Part shown: positions 38,085 through 42,762 of the stretch, piece by piece
How the letters are laid out: each line of letters starts with the position of its first letter
Numbering within the stretch: position 1 is the stretch's first letter
Source of the DNA: Irpex lacteus
Taxonomy: Eukaryota; Basidiomycota; Agaricomycetes; Polyporales; Irpicaceae
Length of the DNA stretch: 42,762 nt
NCBI GenBank assembly: GCA_001986395.2
Contig: MQVO02000085.1
Coordinates: 1 to 42,762, forward strand
Direction of reading: 5' to 3'
The notes under the pieces: model-generated
What the model was told of the DNA's origin: nothing
The model's database searches: none
The model's input: the letters and a program-made list of their open reading frames with translations, nothing else
Position numbers and translations under genes: made by a program

Positions 38085-41000
38085 TCAGAACCAAGCCATG
38101 AAAGGATCGTTCATCTTTGCCATGTACAGAGGATTCGTTGCCGAAGATATCAGACTTGTCACAGAGTGGAACACGGGGGTCGCGTTGGGGCCTTGCAGGT
38201 ATTGGGTATTCGTAGCCTGCAGATACGTGCGCATAAATATCATACTCGATCTGGATGTCAGAAATGCATTCAAACTGACCTGCTCACGCTCTAGCTTGCA
38301 TGCCATGACTTCTATCCTCTTCACGATACTGACAATGTTCTGCATGACGTGGGTCCGGAAGGTAATGCCAAAGTCATAAGACTTTCTCGCCGAATGATAC
38401 CAAGTGATAACCTCATCTCTGCCATACAAGCACATTTGTTGACTGATATCGTACTGCATATGCGTGTTAGCGAAAGTCATAGAGAAGCCACTGAATCTAG
38501 GATACCTCTGGCTCACTCAGACATCGAGCGATCGTCATAATTCCGGAGGCAAGTATGCCTTCTGTGAAAACAGGTCCGATGAAGTGTTGCATGTTGGGTG
38601 TTAGGCGGAATGGTACAAGCTCGCCGGTGACACATATGGGCTGTTGCACGCTTTGGCCTTTAATATAACGGAGGTTAGATGCGCATGGCTGAAGGAGGCG
38701 GTCCATGTACATACCTGGCAGCATCTCGCCCATCGCGACGAGTCCCGTATTGCGAGAAATATTGAATCTGGTAGGAATCCTGCTGGTGAACGCGAAGGCA
38801 TACGTTAAGAAGCTGTTTGCAGCGGTCTGCAGCGCAAACTGTTTACGCATACGCCAAAGCTCGCTCGGGCCGCTCATAGTTCGGACCATATACTACTACT
38901 GATTAGTAGTGAGAAAGTACAGAGACAGGAATCGAAACTTACGCGAGTGAGGACATTGTCAGGGATGAGTTTCTGCCTAATCTCGTCAAGAATTTCCTTC
39001 TTCACATTCCAAAATTCGGGTTTCGTTGCCTGGTATTGTCTGCGTCAGAACATGCGATATTCAGGTCATCCTGAAGCTTTTACTCACGTTGAACTCTTTC
39101 GGGTCGTTAAACCCTCGCGCAACCGCCTTCATCCTCTCAGCGATCAGGAAAACCGGGTCGTCTCGCCCTATTCCACTCTCTTCGCAGAACTGCTCATAGA
39201 TGTCCGCATAGTTGACATACGAGGAATCGCTGACAATCAGGCGACAGTTAGCCGTGATCGAGATCGCGACGGGACAGTGGAAGTGGAGGTTGCGCTTGTG
39301 AGCTTCCTTCTTACGAGATAGTACACTGCAACGATGATGAGTATCTCTCTGTGTAATGGATCTTTGACGGCGTACCCGCTAAGCGTGCGACATAGTTGCG
39401 CAGTCCGATCCTCTCGACGCCAATGTCTGGCGGGGTATGGTTGAACCACGTACGAAGTCTTGGAATGGTCATGACCGTGTACGGTCATGCGTCGGAACGA
39501 GGTGCCCTGAGACCGGCAATTCTCGAACTTTGAATCGAACTTCTGGATTTTGATGAAGTACTGGTTGCCATCCTTGTCCTGCAAAGAGCTTAAGAATGCG
39601 ACAAACCTACAAACTTGTTCTGGCTCACCTCCGTGTACTGACCAAACACCTCGACTTCGTCGTATTTTGTGAACTGGAAATCAGTCAGGTAGTGGCTGAC
39701 CGTGTCCATCGATTGTATCCTCGGTCGCGAATCAACATACTTCTCGTACTTCTCTTTCCATTGATGTATCTTTTGAACAAACTCGTAGAAGTTCGGTTTA
39801 CTGGTGATGAAATCCTCTTCCCAGTCTTTCTGTATGGGTATTAGGACATAATTTGCTCATGCAGTATGAAGACGACGGCTTACGCGATTCTGACCGGTTA
39901 GATTGTGGCACTGGCGGGTGATAATACTCGTCGCGTTTGGGGTTAACATTCCATCCTCTTCTGGAGTCAACATCCTGGAGACAAGTAGCTATGCATGGAT
40001 GAGACTCGGAGTATAGCGGAGTTATGGAGACACAACGGACCTGTGCGCATTCTGCGGAAAGGAAATAGAGAAGTCGGTAACATTCTTCTTCCATCGTTCC
40101 TTTCAGACGCTGGCTGATCTGTTCGACGATGGTTTCGAGACTCATAATGAGTAGCGGAAATGCAGTCTTCAGTATCTGTGAGACTTCTTCCATATGCTCC
40201 CAAGCTTGACGGACATTCTGCGTGGATCTTTGGGCATCTACTCCCTCACCCGAGGCCCTACCGTGATTACTCGCGTCCTCAGCGGATTGACTATGTCCAT
40301 TCACATCCGCGGCTGGACTTCGCTGCCCATCATGCGAATTGGCGTTCTGCTGTGCGAGCATTCTCTGCGAGTGCGACTGTACCATACTCTGCTTGCGTAC
40401 CACGCTCAAATCTTCCCGGTTGGTGCGAAGGTGGAAGAATAAAGCCTAACAAATGATAATCAGGATACGTGCGATCTACGAACGGATTAAATTAATTACC
40501 TGCGGATACAGCTTGGCCAGGTTGAGTAAGATGTAACGAGCTTGCTTTACTTCCTTGTTGGGAACAGACAAGAGCAGCTGAGGGATGAGCGTTATCCAGT
40601 ACCAGAATGCGGCGTCGCCCTTGTACGTGTCAAATGCGCGTGCGATGGACAGGCCAGCGTCGTCGATTCCAAGCAGCCAAAGAATACGAGTCAAGAAAGG
40701 ACGACTCTTGTGGTTCTTATAGAGCCCAGCGGCTTGGAGGTAGCAGCTGACAGCATTTGCTGCGTGGTGCATTTCCGTGGGATGTTCTTGGAACATACGG
40801 TCGCTATACTTTCCCCATGCGCCCCAGGCCTTGGGTTGGTTGATGTCCAGCCTGGACAGCGGATCCAAATGCATGGCTTGCATCGTCGTGACGGTCGAAT
40901 TTGGCGAAGAACATCCCCTTGAGCATGTAGAACTCGGCCTTCTGCTCCGTAGAAAAGTACATGAGATTGGTATTATTGATGACTTCTAGTCCTGCGACGA

Positions 41001-42762
41001 GGTCTCCGGGTTTCTGGTAATGGCAGACGCGCCTGCTCTCTTAACTTCAAGAAAGCATTCAGAGATCTCGATGTTCGGCAAAGTGTAGATCTTGTTTAAG
41101 GAGCTGAAGCAGACCTCCAGTAAGTCGTGTTTGCGTGCCACATGTGCGAACCGATTGATGATCCAGGCAGTTTCGTGGTAGCCTCGATACCCATACGTGT
41201 TGGTAGTCCCTGCTGTTGCTCCCGTCGGAGGATTCGAGTTGATCAGAGGGATGTAGGTCTTGTTGATCGCGTCGAATACGTTCTGTCTCCAACTCACGAG
41301 ATCGCTCCATATCGTGATATCGTCGCAGAGATTGGGCAACCGTTCTCGCCATGCCTGCAGAACCATCTTCAGGTCGGAAGATTTCCTCTCCAAGTTCTGC
41401 GCAGTGGTAGTTGATAATGAACCAAAGATCTGTACGGCTTCCTGTAGTTCGACGAATTGTTGGAAGAGTTGGAGAAGAGGGATATGAGCGTGAACCATAT
41501 GACGAGGTAAACTGCTCCATTTGCGCAAAGAGAGCTGCATCCCATCCTCAAGATACTTTGTAAACTCGTATTCTTATCAATTGCACCTGGGGACTTGAGG
41601 AGGGTCACGAAAGCTTCGAATACGCGCTTCCTAGGTGTACTGGGAGATGGTAAGAGTGCGATCTGTTCCTCAAGAGTTTCTCTTTGCTCGGTCCAGTCCT
41701 TGATACGCCATGCGCTCTCGAGCATAAGCTCGTAGTTGTTCTCGCTTCTCCCGAGCTCATAAAGCGTGTCCCATTGCTGGAGTTTCTGCTGTGCTAGAAT
41801 CCAGTGATCTTCCACAAGCAGTATTCGGGCTCGGAGAAAGGAATGAGCCCAGAACGCGACTTGTTCTGAGCGTTCTCGTACATGGTGGAAGCCTGGTCCC
41901 ACATCCCGATTTGTTCATACGCGACAGCCATGTTTGTGTCCGGATATAGACAGCGTCGTCTCCAAAGGCCATAGAACAGGTCTTCTTCGGAGAGTTCGGC
42001 ATAAACCTCGCTCAGCGAATCGTATACTGCGTCACGAACGATGAGCTCGTCGTCACGCACATAGTCCAGAGAGCTCTCGAGGATTTCCATAGAAGCATGC
42101 CAAAGCACCGAATGTTTTTGGCCAGATACTTGACGAGATGAGGTGGAAGAGTGATAGGAGGAGAGCAGTTCTGTATACCAGCGAGGAGCGTTTGAATCAC
42201 GTTCGGACGTTGGTCGGCTTGAGCGATGTGGTAGTCCTGGCTAAGAAGGGAGATGAGATGATGGGTGATGTCGACTTGTTCTCGTCGAGAAAGATTGGAC
42301 CATGCACTGGGAAAGACGGAGACCCAAGCATCGTGAGCCCTCCGGGTCGAGAATAGCAGACGTTGCATGGGATGAATGATGGATGAAGCCTTGCCGAGAG
42401 TGAAAGGAGAAGTCACCAGAGCGGTATTGAGGACTACCCTGCGGTCCGGCACGAGCTGTGAATCGACATCAACACAAGACAGAAGAAGATGGAGGGCTAG
42501 GAAAATCCAGTTTCGGTCTGCGAGAGCTTTCCAATTCTGTACGCCGAAAAGATACGACAAGCGTGCATAGCGAGCGAGGTATACTGGAGTCCAAGAGGCT
42601 GATGAAGCGTTCTCGCATGGCGGGGTCTGTGGCGCGACAGCCTAACAGGAAAGCTTGTTCGAGACCAGAGGTAAGAGCGCTACGGCGGAGTGTGGGCTCG
42701 GTGTAGATTTCGTATATGAGTTCCAGATAGCTCTGAAGCAGGACTTCTCCCCGTTCGCCGCC
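38085..42762 (-). CDS. TRA1: TRA1/TRRAP, 3' part (FAT, PI3K-like pseudokinase, FATC); reading frame broken by single-base indels
   Basis: The gene runs off the right edge, so the N-terminal HEAT repeats are missing. Exons on the minus strand: 40500-42762 (continues), 40041-40445, 39884-39974, 39629-39829, 39376-39578, 39088-39325, 38943-39029, 38715-38892, 38506-38657, 38280-38453 and 38085-38216. FAT landmarks: [53 protein letters not shown]. Pseudokinase: [46 protein letters not shown] end: MNDPFMAWF. Tra1 is the activator-binding scaffold of SAGA and NuA4 histone acetyltransferases in the nucleus; its kinase-like domain is inactive. The large exon can be read through only with about nine one-base corrections (near 42570, 42117, 42103, 41812, 41567, 41048, 41027, 40851 and the 40041/39974 junction). 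No nonsense codon or lost splice site is seen between them. Either the assembly carries errors or this is a young pseudogene. Confidence 0.85.

Noticed and set aside
40851..40890. A roughly 14-nt deletion in TRA1 between [12 protein letters not shown] and QAMHLDP
   Set aside because: Reading on in the first frame gives AFGSAVQ and then needs only one extra G to reach LDINQPKAW, so a single-base insertion explains it better.
42523..42571. A 48-nt GT-AG intron as the explanation for the TRA1 frame change near 42570
   Set aside because: The segment encodes conserved [13 protein letters not shown], and splicing it out leaves the wrong frame.

Overview
The window is nuclear DNA of a filamentous basidiomycete, most likely an agaricomycete. 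Genes are packed tightly and cut by many short introns (mostly 42-90 nt, GT-AG with a few GC-AG). GC is near 50%. Leaders are pyrimidine-rich, and every recognisable protein is a fungal-type housekeeping or regulatory protein. I rebuilt exon structures by hand from splice sites, reading phase and family conservation. Exon lists in the entries are phase-consistent unless stated.

Region 1-16.7 kb is gene-poor. Its one clear gene is a GATA-type zinc finger factor (6332-7944), preceded by more than 6 kb without a supportable gene. Behind it lie two weaker proposals: a spliced 41-residue secreted-type peptide (8552-8732) and a phase-consistent exon chain for an unrecognised membrane protein (about 11.4-12.5 kb).

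Region 16.7-37.3 kb is dense. Eight genes strictly alternate in strand: a Dsc2/UBAC2-like rhomboid pseudoprotease with UBA domain (+), eIF3d (-), the IST3/RBMX2 splicing factor (+), mitochondrial GatB (-), poly(A) polymerase (+), a membrane-anchored beta-helix protein (-), a CSN12/PCID2 PCI-domain protein (+) and a GCP5-like gamma-tubulin complex protein (-). This gives head-to-head pairs with short shared promoters (140 and 259 bp) and tail-to-tail pairs whose stop codons lie only 53 and 76 bp apart.

Region 38.1-42.8 kb holds the 3' part of a TRA1/TRRAP gene (-), the scaffold of SAGA and NuA4. Its FAT-domain exon reads correctly only if about nine single-base indels are accepted, although the other genes here need none.

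Functionally the dense part is rich in mRNA-lifecycle proteins: transcription coactivator, splicing, polyadenylation, export-type PCI protein and translation initiation. This is probably gene-order coincidence, but it may matter for the shared promoters. I see no rRNA, tRNA, CRISPR or intact transposon.
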